DNA of 9,233 nt from UBA9464 sp003445095 (GCA_035437945.1 DAOMZG010000282.1:1-9233); one strand, 5' to 3'. Shown: positions 1-5,998, counted from the stretch's first letter. Numbers and translations are program-made. The notes: generated from the sequence alone by a model not told the origin.

Positions 1-110
1 GGTAAGATGTCATTGGCGTTAACAACGACGAGCGACTTCGGCAGGAGCAATTGGCGGAGTCGTTCCCGGTTACCGATGAACAATTGCGGATCAATAGGCG
101 CATGACGCAT
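1..110 (-). CDS. Aminopeptidase P family protein (Xaa-Pro aminopeptidase), N-terminal fragment
   Basis: This is the beginning of a gene that runs off the left edge; only 36 codons are present. The translation contains PIDPQLFIGNRERL (residues 5-18) and SLVVVNANDILP (residues 26 on). This matches the opening of the AMP_N domain of M24B aminopeptidase P proteins, which typically read 'LF..NR..L...L.P.S..V...NDI.P'. The family removes N-terminal residues that precede proline, using a dinuclear metal site in the C-terminal pita-bread domain, which is not visible here. I chose the ATG at 110 because family members start just before this motif. The frame is open further upstream, with a GTG at 140 as an alternative, back to the stop of the membrane-protein gene, which lies in the same frame. 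A GGAGG at 134-138 is too far from the ATG to serve it. The gene follows the membrane-protein gene by about 75 bp in the same direction, so cotranscription is possible. Confidence 0.72.
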   Translation of the reverse strand, partial: MRHAPIDPQLFIGNRERLRQLLLPKSLVVVNANDIL

Positions 111-185
111 GGCGCGATAATCTTGTGCCGAAACCTCCACTGGGAGCAACGCCGAGCGCGGTTTGAATCGATTGGATTCACACCT

Positions 186-854
186 TCAATCGCGTGACTT
201 CTCGTGGCCGCGATCCACCCACCACCCAAACCACACTACCAGCGTGATGAAGGCCAGGGAAGTTCCGGCCATCGCCGCAATCGACGGCGGTGCCGAACTC
301 GATGCCTGCCCCCTGATGGTCATAATGAGAACCACCGTCATCCCCGCGATCAGAGCAACTTTTCTGCACCCGTGGAGCGGTTGTGTTTTTAGGAACACCC
401 ATAGACCCGAACCCACGAGGGCGATTTCCACGCCCCAGGCGAGCGGGAGGATTCTCCATAGGCCGAAGCCCAGCAGCCTTGAGCCGTGTCCCATTACCGG
501 TAGCTCGGGACCGTGAACCAACCAGTCCAAAACGAAGTGCGAAAACACGGCCGCCGCCAAGACGAGCGCGTTCACCAGCCGCCGCGAAGAGCGGCTCCAA
601 ATTACCCAGCCCACGACCAACATTGCGATCGACCAGGCCAAACTCGCCGCCAGGCCATGCGAGTAGGGAAAGTCAAAAGTGACGTCCGCCATGTTCCGTA
701 GATTCTTCGGCACATTTACGGATTCCACTCGGACCAGGACAAACGACCAGAGCAGGATATCCAACAGCATCGCGCCGAAAAACAACCATCCGAGACTGAC
801 GTTTCGTCCGACCCGTTTCAGCATCAGCCCCGCGCCTAGATGCCCGGCAAACAC
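186..854 (-). CDS. DUF457/YdjM-like multi-pass inner-membrane protein (putative metal-dependent hydrolase)
   Basis: The 222-residue protein is strongly hydrophobic, with about five membrane segments (near residues 22-42, 67-87, 93-112, 132-155 and 166-180, plus a last one at 195-213). It opens MFAGHLGAGL, and it has Asp32 inside the first membrane segment, a PYSHG loop at 63-67, and the signature SHFVLDWLVH at 105-114. These His and Asp residues (His5, Asp32, His66, His106, Asp110, His114) are arranged as in the DUF457/YdjM family of membrane proteins annotated as putative metal-dependent hydrolases. No substrate is established for this group, so the catalytic label is an inference from the family name. 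The start is GTG at 854; it places the AGH motif at residue 5, as in relatives. No clear Shine-Dalgarno site precedes it. The gene lies between a secreted-protein gene upstream and the aminopeptidase gene downstream, all leftward. Confidence 0.75.
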   Translation of the reverse strand: MFAGHLGAGLMLKRVGRNVSLGWLFFGAMLLDILLWSFVLVRVESVNVPKNLRNMADVTFDFPYSHGLAASLAWSIAMLVVGWVIWSRSSRRLVNALVLAAAVFSHFVLDWLVHGPELPVMGHGSRLLGFGLWRILPLAWGVEIALVGSGLWVFLKTQPLHGCRKVALIAGMTVVLIMTIRGQASSSAPPSIAAMAGTSLAFITLVVWFGWWVDRGHEKSRD

Positions 855-948
855 GCACGGGAGCCTATCACTCCGGTCGTCTCGTGGCCATTCCGCGCGG
901 TGGCTTCTACCGGAGCTGTTCCGTCGTTCAGGTAAGGCCCAGATCGCG

Positions 949-1755
949 TCATCTCCTCAAGCGGAAGAACCCACTAGAGTCTGTGATCGCGAGCAACACG
1001 GAATTGACGTCACCAATCGTGCTCACTTGGTTGGTAACCGAACTCCAACCGACCGCCGAAATATTCGTGGCAGATTCAAGACCATAGCCGACTGCACTCG
1101 CTGGCCACGATAATTGAATCGTCGCGGCGTCCACGCGGACAAGATTGAGAACCGGCGGCGGAAGGCTGGCATCAACCACGGTCAGGCTAACCAATGCGAA
1201 GTCCACGTACAGCGTCATTTTGTACGCGTCGTACCCGGATAGTTCCGGTGTGTTGTACGTGAACCGGTTGCCCGCAATACCGGTAGCATCATAGGTGAAC
1301 GGATCAGAAACGCCGTCTTCCCCGTTCAGCATCGGCATGATCTCCCAAGCACCGCCTGCGCCGGCCGTGTTGGCGAGCAACTGGGCAGTAAATGATTCGA
1401 TGGCAAACGGGAGGCGGTCCTCGCGAGTGAGCTCAATTCGCGCACTACTGAGGACTGGGCCGGTGGTCACGGCTTGAGCCTCCATTCCTTCCGGCCAAGG
1501 TATTCGGATATAACGACCGACAGGATTGGTTAACCCGATTCCGCCGGTGAACAGCTTGTCCCGCGTCACCTTAAACAAATACCCTTCACTACTGATCGTG
1601 TCCCAGGTGGTTCCCGAAACGACCAGGTTCGTCGTCTGTGAAATGTCAAAGAAGACGGTGGTAACGGCCCGGGTGGCGACTGACTGGAGTATGCCCACTA
1701 CTGTCGCCGCCATGACCAGCGTCGACAACCGTCGGCACGCAACTCTTGTTTTCAT
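949..1755 (-). CDS. Secreted protein of unknown function with verrucomicrobial C-terminal module
   Basis: I do not recognise the main domain. The 268-residue product starts with an Arg/Lys-rich n-region and a hydrophobic core (residues 12-28), with a likely signal-peptidase site after ATRA (residue 30), so it should be exported. Residues 31-195 are rich in Thr, Val and aromatic residues and look like a beta-sandwich. The last 70 residues form a separate module after a Pro-rich linker (LPPPVLNL, 198-205): LSWPAS at 215-220, LESATN at 226-231, and FFRLRR at the C-terminus. This ending recurs in exported Verrucomicrobia proteins and is probably a small immunoglobulin-like or sorting module; that reading comes from memory. 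No catalytic residues stand out. ATG at 1755 is the only start that gives the full signal peptide. The gene faces left and stops about 95 bp before the membrane-protein gene begins. Confidence 0.72.
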   Translation of the reverse strand: MKTRVACRRLSTLVMAATVVGILQSVATRAVTTVFFDISQTTNLVVSGTTWDTISSEGYLFKVTRDKLFTGGIGLTNPVGRYIRIPWPEGMEAQAVTTGPVLSSARIELTREDRLPFAIESFTAQLLANTAGAGGAWEIMPMLNGEDGVSDPFTYDATGIAGNRFTYNTPELSGYDAYKMTLYVDFALVSLTVVDASLPPPVLNLVRVDAATIQLSWPASAVGYGLESATNISAVGWSSVTNQVSTIGDVNSVLLAITDSSGFFRLRR

Positions 1756-1928
1756 GTTTCGGATAAAACCGTCACTTCAACATGACTTTCCACAACGGGC
1801 AGGTTCGTAGCGTTATTTGGCTAGGTTGAATCATAAATTGGCCCAGCGCTCGTGCATGGAAATCGACCCGGCGAATCCCCCCAACCTCAGCGTATCTGCT
1901 GACTCTCTTCAGCCCTCGCTGTCGTCCC

Positions 1929-1947
1929 TCAGGTTCCGAATACCTGA
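1929..1947. repeat. Short inverted repeat TCAGGT-N7-ACCTGA
   Basis: The 6-bp arms are perfect and separated by TTCCGAA-type sequence of 7 bases. The repeat lies about 175 bp upstream of the secreted-protein start. It could be a protein-binding site or chance; nothing else supports a role. Confidence 0.3.
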
Positions 1948-1980
1948 CGCCTGCGCCGTATCGATGCCGTCAAGTTTCCG

Positions 1981-2022
1981 ATTTTTGACAGGATTTACGG
2001 GACGAGGAACAGGGAAGGACAC
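1981..2022. repeat. Degenerate 'TTTTTGACAGGAT' intergenic element
   Basis: The stretch reads ATTTTTGACAGGATTTACGG, then GGACGAGGAACAGGGA, with the subunit ACAGGA/ACGGGA/ACAGGGA repeated at roughly 9-16 base intervals. I recall very similar 'TTTTGACAGGATTAACAGGAT' strings between genes in several Verrucomicrobia and Planctomycetes genomes. This copy would be a decayed example. Only the internal repetition is seen directly; the wider distribution is recalled, not checked. Confidence 0.35.
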
Positions 2023-2153
2023 CGAAGCTGCCACTCTCCGGGCAGTGCTGGATTGGCGCTTCCTGGAATTAACCCGTCCCTGCAGTCCCAAGCCCCGGAA
2101 TGTCCCAGAGGGCCTCAGCACAGCTACTCGGTGTTCCAGATTGATTGGGGTTG

Positions 2154-2195
2154 GGGACACCCATTGCGCGCAGGACAAGCCCGAATGGGTGTCCC
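2154..2195. repeat. Perfect 12-bp inverted repeat just past the ATPase gene
   Basis: GGGACACCCATT (2154-2165) and AATGGGTGTCCC (2184-2195) are exact reverse complements around an 18-base loop. The repeat starts 17 bp beyond the ATPase stop codon on the leftward strand, so it may help end or stabilise that transcript. There is no U-run after the stem on that strand, so it is not a standard intrinsic terminator. On the plus strand it is followed by TTGGTTTTC, but no plus-strand gene precedes it. A REP-like mobile palindrome is an alternative. Confidence 0.55.
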
Positions 2196-2212
2196 TTGGT
2201 TTTCTCGCGGTT

Positions 2213-3358
2213 TCAGCCCAATAGTTCGCTCAATCGGGCACAAAACTCCCGTACCGGCAGGATGCGCACCGGCCCATCTTGTTGCACCGCCTCGCCATCA
2301 AAGACCGCATAGGCGCGTTGAATCGCGTTCCGCTCAATGAGCTCCTTCAGCACCGCGCCGTGTTCGGATCGCCAACGGGCAGAGGACTTCACTTCGATCC
2401 CCACGGTAGTTTCCGGCCCGCGCCAAATGAAATCCACCTCGGCTCCGGCACCCGTGCGGTAATAACTGAGTTCGCCACCTCGATTGTGGATGGCCAGATG
2501 GGCCCGTAGCTCGTGCAAGACCCACGTTTCGAGAAGCGGGCCGCGCTCGGCGTCAGACAAGGACGCGCGTTGGCGGCCGGCCGCCGCTCGGGCGACTCCG
2601 GGATCGAAGAAGTAAAACTTCGGTGCCGCCCGTTCACGCACCTTCAGCCGCGGTTGCCAGGCCGGCAGCCAGAAGCCGATCAACGTGTCCGCTAACACGT
2701 CGAAGTACCGTTGAACCGTGATCCGAGCCACCGCAGCTTCAGACGCGACATTAGTGAGATTGACCACCTGACTGTTAAACAATCCGGCGACCCTCAAGAA
2801 CCGCGAAAACGACGCCAGATCTCGCACTAAAGCCTCCTGTTGGATTTCCTCCCGCAGGTAGTTAGCGGCGTACGCCTCCAGGAGGTCCACCGCGTTGGCC
2901 GGATGAGCCCGCGCGGCGGGCAGCAGACCCAGGGTGAGGATGTCGTTCACTGGCAGCTCGGCGTTGAGTTCATTCCAGGTGAGCGGAAAGAAGGCGCGAT
3001 TGATGGCGCGTCCGGCGAGCAGGTTGACGTCGAGACGCCTGAGCTTGCGGGCGCTCGATCCACAGAGCGCGAACCGCCAACGGTCGCCGAACCGGGCGAT
3101 CAACGAATGGACTTCGTTTAGCAACGCCGGCACCCGCTGAACCTCGTCCACGACGATCCAGCCGCCTTCGGCCAGTCCTTCCACCTCACGCCGGAAGGCC
3201 GCCGGCTCCGACAACAGTCGGACGTACACTTCAGTGTGGAGCAGATCATACCAGCGAGCGTCCGGGAACACGTGGCGCAGCCAGGTGGACTTGCCGGTGC
3301 CTCGGGGTCCGAGAAGAAAAAACGAGGTGTCCGGCACCCTGAGGAGGCGCGTAAACAT
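2213..3358 (-). CDS. AAA_14/DUF4143 ATP-binding protein (predicted AAA+ ATPase)
   Basis: This 381-residue protein has the full architecture of the stand-alone COG1373 ATPases. Numbered from the ATG at 3358, the P-loop GPRGTGKST is at 17-25, the Walker B WIVVDEVQ at 67-74, and a sensor-like strand LCGSSARKLR at 98-107. These are followed by the helical linker (YLREEIQQE near 167-175) and the DUF4143 C-terminal domain. The latter carries ETW (277), EVDF with Asp309, and IEVKS with Glu322 and Lys324, spaced like a PD-(D/E)xK nuclease-type core. No physiological role is established for the family; many copies are scattered and solitary. The frame is open upstream to a TTG at 3409 and an ATG at 3379. 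I prefer 3358 because relatives begin 'M..R.L..P...FFL.GPRGTGKS', and because the longer forms would read through a palindrome that looks regulatory. No clear Shine-Dalgarno site is present at any of the three starts. Confidence 0.88.
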   Translation of the reverse strand: MFTRLLRVPDTSFFLLGPRGTGKSTWLRHVFPDARWYDLLHTEVYVRLLSEPAAFRREVEGLAEGGWIVVDEVQRVPALLNEVHSLIARFGDRWRFALCGSSARKLRRLDVNLLAGRAINRAFFPLTWNELNAELPVNDILTLGLLPAARAHPANAVDLLEAYAANYLREEIQQEALVRDLASFSRFLRVAGLFNSQVVNLTNVASEAAVARITVQRYFDVLADTLIGFWLPAWQPRLKVRERAAPKFYFFDPGVARAAAGRQRASLSDAERGPLLETWVLHELRAHLAIHNRGGELSYYRTGAGAEVDFIWRGPETTVGIEVKSSARWRSEHGAVLKELIERNAIQRAYAVFDGEAVQQDGPVRILPVREFCARLSELLG

Positions 3359-3377
3359 CGTGGTTAATTTGCACGAC

Positions 3378-3402
3378 ATTTTGACCACTAGGTAGTCAAA
3401 AT
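3378..3402 (-). promoter_or_regulatory. Inverted repeat ATTTTGAC-N9-GTCAAAAT upstream of the ATPase gene
   Basis: Two perfect 8-base arms flank CACTAGGTA. Allowing one mismatch, the symmetry continues two bases inward (AC/GT), so 10 of the 12 arm positions pair. The site lies 19 bp upstream of the preferred ATPase start codon at 3358, where a dimeric repressor or the ATPase itself could control transcription or translation. It is AT-rich within GC-rich surroundings. The operator role is inferred from symmetry and position only. Confidence 0.45.
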
Positions 3403-4153
3403 ATTTCAATATCTAAGGATGAACGATTTAGGACGGAGCCCTGTTGCTTCTCTAGGGATCGGGAGGCGACCGCCATCGATGGGACCACTACCGGAGGGAC
3501 CGGGATCTTAGACGGATTGGGATTCGAGATTAGCGAAGGCCGCCAGTGATCAGGCTGGCTCGAGTGGTTGCGTTCGCCAGTGCGGCCGACGGTTCCCGCA
3601 ACGCCCAGCGGGACCAAGAAATCGAACCCACCTGGTGTGGCGACTTTCAACGGTTGCAGGCGCTGATCGGAGCCGAGGGATTCGCGCCGACGCTTCAACA
3701 CGCCGCTCCCGCCGGGGGGAAGCGCCGCTCAAAGTCATCTCGACACCCGGGGTCACAGAAGACGACCGTCGGCGCGCGCCCACCGCGCATCCACGAACTC
3801 GATCCGCTGGAATCAATGCACGGACTTCGCTCCTACACTTCTTGACCGCCACGACGACCCAATACTCGTCGCTCATCAACTTATCTCCGTGATCAACGTT
3901 GGGGACTAATCGAACGCCTTTCGGGTCCACGACCAAGTCCAGATACTCCAGCGGAATCTGCCTCGGCAAGTCGGGGACACGTTCCGCGACATTCACAACT
4001 TGGAATTCTCCCTCACACCTCCTGACCAGACTTCAGTTTCGAGCAGTACCATCAACGATCTGTCGAGCTTGAGGCAGCGCTGAGACTCCCGCGGGTTCGA
4101 CAAGAGGGTTTGACGCCCGGTCATCACTCAATACCCTGGCGGCGATTCAACCC
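3403..4153. other. Decayed spacer at the switch in transcription direction
   Basis: These 750 bases separate the leftward ATPase gene from the rightward MoaD-like gene. Several overlapping frames of 85-148 codons are open on both strands, but they show the Arg/Pro/Ser-rich composition of chance frames in GC-rich DNA. The exception is the protease-like fragment at 3859-4032. Promoters for both flanking genes should lie here. For the rightward pair, TTGACG at 4110-4115 and TACCCT at 4132-4137, 16 bases apart, is the best match I can find, and it is weak. Confidence 0.5.
3859..4032 (-). pseudogene. C-terminal remnant of a retropepsin-like (clan AA) aspartic protease
   Basis: About 58 codons following a TGA (4033-4035) read EFQVVNVAERVPDL, then IPLEYLDLVVDPKG and RLVPNVDHGDK, ending near MSDEY. 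Small bacterial retropepsin-like proteins commonly finish with 'lLGQIPLE.LDlvVDP...RLvpNP.HG', so this looks like the last third of one. The catalytic Asp-Thr-Gly part is absent. The frame is stopped upstream by TGA, the usual 'LLGQIPLE' has become 'LPRQIPLE', and downstream the frame runs on into low-complexity Arg-rich sequence instead of ending. I therefore call it a decayed fragment. The family match is from memory of its style. A short intact gene starting at the GTG at 3996 is the alternative. Confidence 0.42.
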
Positions 4154-4450
4154 ATGTTAGCCGCCACGACCGCCTCGACGATCAAGGTCAGCATTCCCAC
4201 GCCGCTGCGTAAGTATTCCGCGGGCGCGTCGGAGCTAATGCTCCCGGCGACGAACGTACGTAAGGTTTTGGCGGAGCTGGAGCAGCGTTATCCAGCGCTG
4301 CAGCGGAACATTTGCGACGAAACCGGAGCCGTCCGGCGGCACATCAATCTTTTCGTAAACACAAATCACATGCGCGATTGCAATGGACTCGATACGTCGC
4401 TCCAGCCGGGCGACGTGGTCACCATTATGACCGCAGTTTCAGGAGGTTAG
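4154..4450 (+). CDS. MoaD/ThiS family ubiquitin-like protein with C-terminal Gly-Gly
   Basis: The 98-residue product fits a beta-grasp sulfur-carrier protein. A first strand (TIKVSIPTPL, 9-18) is followed by a helix (NVRKVLAELEQRYPAL, 34-49), then NLFVNTNHMRD (65-75), the conserved LQPGDVVTIMTAVSG turn and strand, and the terminal Gly97-Gly98. In this family the final Gly is adenylated by an E1-like enzyme and turned into a thiocarboxylate, or joined to a protein lysine. No MoeB/ThiF, MoaE or JAMM-type partner gene is in the window, so a role in molybdopterin or thiazole synthesis is not supported here. The start is ATG at 4154; no good Shine-Dalgarno site precedes it, and the first eight residues (LAATTAST) are a non-conserved leader. 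It is followed after 3 bp by the propeller gene. I recall MoaD-like genes next to this type of propeller in other bacteria. Confidence 0.88.
   Translation: MLAATTASTIKVSIPTPLRKYSAGASELMLPATNVRKVLAELEQRYPALQRNICDETGAVRRHINLFVNTNHMRDCNGLDTSLQPGDVVTIMTAVSGG
4441..4447 (+). promoter_or_regulatory. AGGAGGT ribosome-binding site formed by the Gly-Gly codons of the MoaD-like gene
   Basis: The bases AGGAGGT match the consensus Shine-Dalgarno sequence and end 6 bases before the ATG at 4454. Bases 4442-4447 are also the codons GGA GGT for the terminal Gly97-Gly98 of the upstream protein. This is the strongest ribosome-binding site in the window and fixes the start of the propeller gene. Confidence 0.85.
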
Positions 4451-4453
4451 ATT

Positions 4454-5566
4454 ATGAGCGACCGAGTCGTCATTTGTATCGGAACCAAGAAAGGGCTGTT
4501 CACCGCGGAGTCGTCGAAGACCCGCCGCGGCTTCACGTTGCGTGGCCCCTTTAGCCCCGGCGTGGCGGTTTACTCCGCGCTGATTGATACCCGCGGCACA
4601 CCGCGACTTTATGCGTCGAGCTGCAATCCTTTCTTCGGCATGAAGGTGCTGCGCTCGACCGACCTCGGCAAAAGCTTCAAGGAAACGAAGGCAGCGCCCG
4701 CCTTTCCCAAGGAAGACGGCCGTGCGCTGGCCAACATCTGGTCGCTCGAACCAGGCAAGGATAAGAAGGAGCTGTTGTGCGGCGTCGAGCCGGCGTCACT
4801 CTTCAAGAGCCGCGACGGGGGCGATTCTTGGGAATTGGTTCCCGGCATCAGCAACCACGAACACGCTCGAAAATGGCAACCGGGCAACGGCGGATTGTGC
4901 ATGCACACCATTCTGCGCGACGGAAACCGCGTGCATCTAGGTATCTCCACCGGCGGTCACTACCTGAGTGAGGATGGCGGCGAAACCTTTGCCGCCGCGA
5001 ACAAAGGAGTTGGGGCGGGGTTTACACCCGACCCCTTTCCCGAATTCGGCCAGTGCGTCCACAAGATCGCGGGCCACAAGGACGCCCCCGGCCGGCTCTA
5101 TATGCAGAACCACGGTGGCTGGGCCGAATGGGATGGACCGGGCGGACGACGACCGGACATCGGCGTCCTGCGAAGCGACGACCACGGTCACACCTGGCGC
5201 TCGATTGCCAAAGGATTGCCGTCCGATTTCGGATTCCCCATCGTCGTGCATCCGCATGATCCCGACGTGATTTACGTCGTCCCGCTGGAGCCCGCCACTC
5301 GCACTTGTCCGGGCGGCGTACCGGCCGTCTGGCGCAGCGAAAACGGCGGCGGCTCGTGGAAAAAGCTGACCCAAGGGCTGCCGAAGAAAGAGAGCTACTT
5401 CACCGTACTGCGCGACGCGATGGACATCGACGAGCTGACATCGCCAGCCCTCTACTTCGGGACGACCACTGGACAGCTCTGGATCGGCCGCGATGGCGGC
5501 GAGAAGTGGGAATGCCTGTTCGACGCGCTCCCGCCGGTCCACTGCGTAAAGGTTGCAGTCGTGTGA
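4454..5566 (+). CDS. Six-Asp-box beta-propeller protein (sialidase/BNR-repeat, VPS10-like fold)
   Basis: The 370-residue protein contains six Asp boxes (S-x-D-x-G-x-S/T-W/F): STDLGKSF at 68-75, SRDGGDSW 119-126, SEDGGETF 172-179, SDDHGHTW 241-248, SENGGGSW 295-302 and GRDGGEKW 345-352. Spacing is about 50-70 residues, as expected for a six-bladed propeller. The opening VVICIGTKKGLF (5-16) matches the typical first strand of the 'WD40/YVTN/BNR-like repeat' proteins. Database names such as exo-alpha-sialidase come from the fold; the sialidase Arg triad is not evident, so glycosidase activity is doubtful. There is no signal peptide or membrane segment, so it should be cytoplasmic, unlike true sialidases. 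Conserved His- and Trp-rich loops (NHEHARKWQPGNGG, 134-147; QNHGGWAEWDG, 218-228) may line a binding site. It is translated from the ribosome-binding site inside the end of the MoaD-like gene, so the two products are probably made together. Confidence 0.88.
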   Translation: MSDRVVICIGTKKGLFTAESSKTRRGFTLRGPFSPGVAVYSALIDTRGTPRLYASSCNPFFGMKVLRSTDLGKSFKETKAAPAFPKEDGRALANIWSLEPGKDKKELLCGVEPASLFKSRDGGDSWELVPGISNHEHARKWQPGNGGLCMHTILRDGNRVHLGISTGGHYLSEDGGETFAAANKGVGAGFTPDPFPEFGQCVHKIAGHKDAPGRLYMQNHGGWAEWDGPGGRRPDIGVLRSDDHGHTWRSIAKGLPSDFGFPIVVHPHDPDVIYVVPLEPATRTCPGGVPAVWRSENGGGSWKKLTQGLPKKESYFTVLRDAMDIDELTSPALYFGTTTGQLWIGRDGGEKWECLFDALPPVHCVKVAVV

Positions 5567-5998
5567 GGTGTTGGGGCGTTGCCAGGCAATGCCTGCCTTG
5601 AACCTGGAACTGATGTCCAGGAGAGTCTCTCCCGGCATACTGGAAGCGGATACGACCCAACGAAGCCACGGCCTGCGGCCACCAACTGGTCAGTGAGTCT
5701 TCGAAGAACCGTCACCGTTTTGCCGACTTAAGGGGAGCACACTTCTTCATGGTGTGGGCCGCCACAAAATCGTGAGGCAGGCCACGTCCACTCGGTGAGA
5801 TTTCGGCCGCGTTCGGCAGACGAGGGGCGTCTATCCACCATGGGCAACTACGGGCCACACGCGCTGTCCAAAAGGTGACGCCAATTCAGCGATTTGATAA
5901 ACTCATTCGCTCAAAGCCTTGGTGGCCGCCCGCTTTCTCGGAGCGGGATCGTCCACGACATTGCGTCCCCGATTAGAATCGCGCGCCTCAAGAAAACT
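5567..5998. other. Intergenic spacer with a cluster of small palindromes
   Basis: No gene is supported in these 432 bases. The first 66 bases carry three inverted repeats in a row (separate entry). A further CACAC-N9-GTGTG hairpin lies at 5738-5756, within GGGGAGCACAC...GGTGTGGGC. The frame of the next gene is open from a TTG at 5894, but that stretch has no ribosome-binding site and precedes the more likely ATG at 5999. Confidence 0.45.
5583..5632. repeat. Three consecutive short palindromes after the propeller gene
   Basis: The arms are CAGGCA-A-TGCCTG (5583-5595), CCTGGA-N7-TCCAGG (5603-5621) and GGAGAG-T-CTCTCC (5620-5632). All are perfect 6-bp pairs, and the last two overlap by two bases. 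They begin 17 bp after the propeller stop codon. None is followed by a T-run, so they are not a standard intrinsic terminator. They may stabilise the end of the MoaD/propeller mRNA, or be remnants of a palindromic repeat. Confidence 0.4.

Larger units (their letters stand above)
1756..2212. other. Intergenic spacer with inverted repeats and a degenerate repeat element
   Basis: No gene is supported in these 457 bases. Open frames on the plus strand lack a recognisable family, a signal peptide or a ribosome-binding site. The spacer holds three structures: a 6-bp inverted repeat TCAGGT-N7-ACCTGA (1929-1947), a 'TTTTTGACAGGATTTACGGGA' type element (1981-2022), and a 12-bp perfect inverted repeat near the ATPase stop codon (2154-2195). 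The promoter of the secreted-protein gene should lie at the left end of the spacer, but I see no convincing -35/-10 pair. Confidence 0.5.

Noticed and set aside
163..600. Several frames overlapping the DUF457-like membrane protein
   Set aside because: They are shadows of the membrane-protein gene, whose hydrophobic pattern and His/Asp motifs are convincing.
1817..2224. Rightward 135-codon frame in the spacer
   Set aside because: It reads through the inverted repeat and the TTGACAGG element, overlaps the end of the ATPase gene, and matches no protein style I recognise.
3595..3640. Possible tRNA T-arm on the minus strand (GGTGGGTTCGATTTC)
   Set aside because: The flanking bases cannot form the 5-bp T-stem, and no anticodon or acceptor arm is found nearby.
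3396..3701. Leftward 101-codon frame just upstream of the ATPase
   Set aside because: It has Pro/Ser/Arg-rich low-information translation, no ribosome-binding site, and would run through the candidate operator.
4110..4137. TTGACG-N16-TACCCT as promoter of the MoaD-like gene
   Set aside because: The -10 matches only 3 of 6 consensus bases, so it is mentioned in the spacer entry but not annotated on its own.
4937..5638. Leftward 233-codon open frame opposite the propeller gene
   Set aside because: It is antisense to a well-supported gene with six Asp boxes, and its translation has no family features; GC-rich coding DNA commonly opens the opposite frame.
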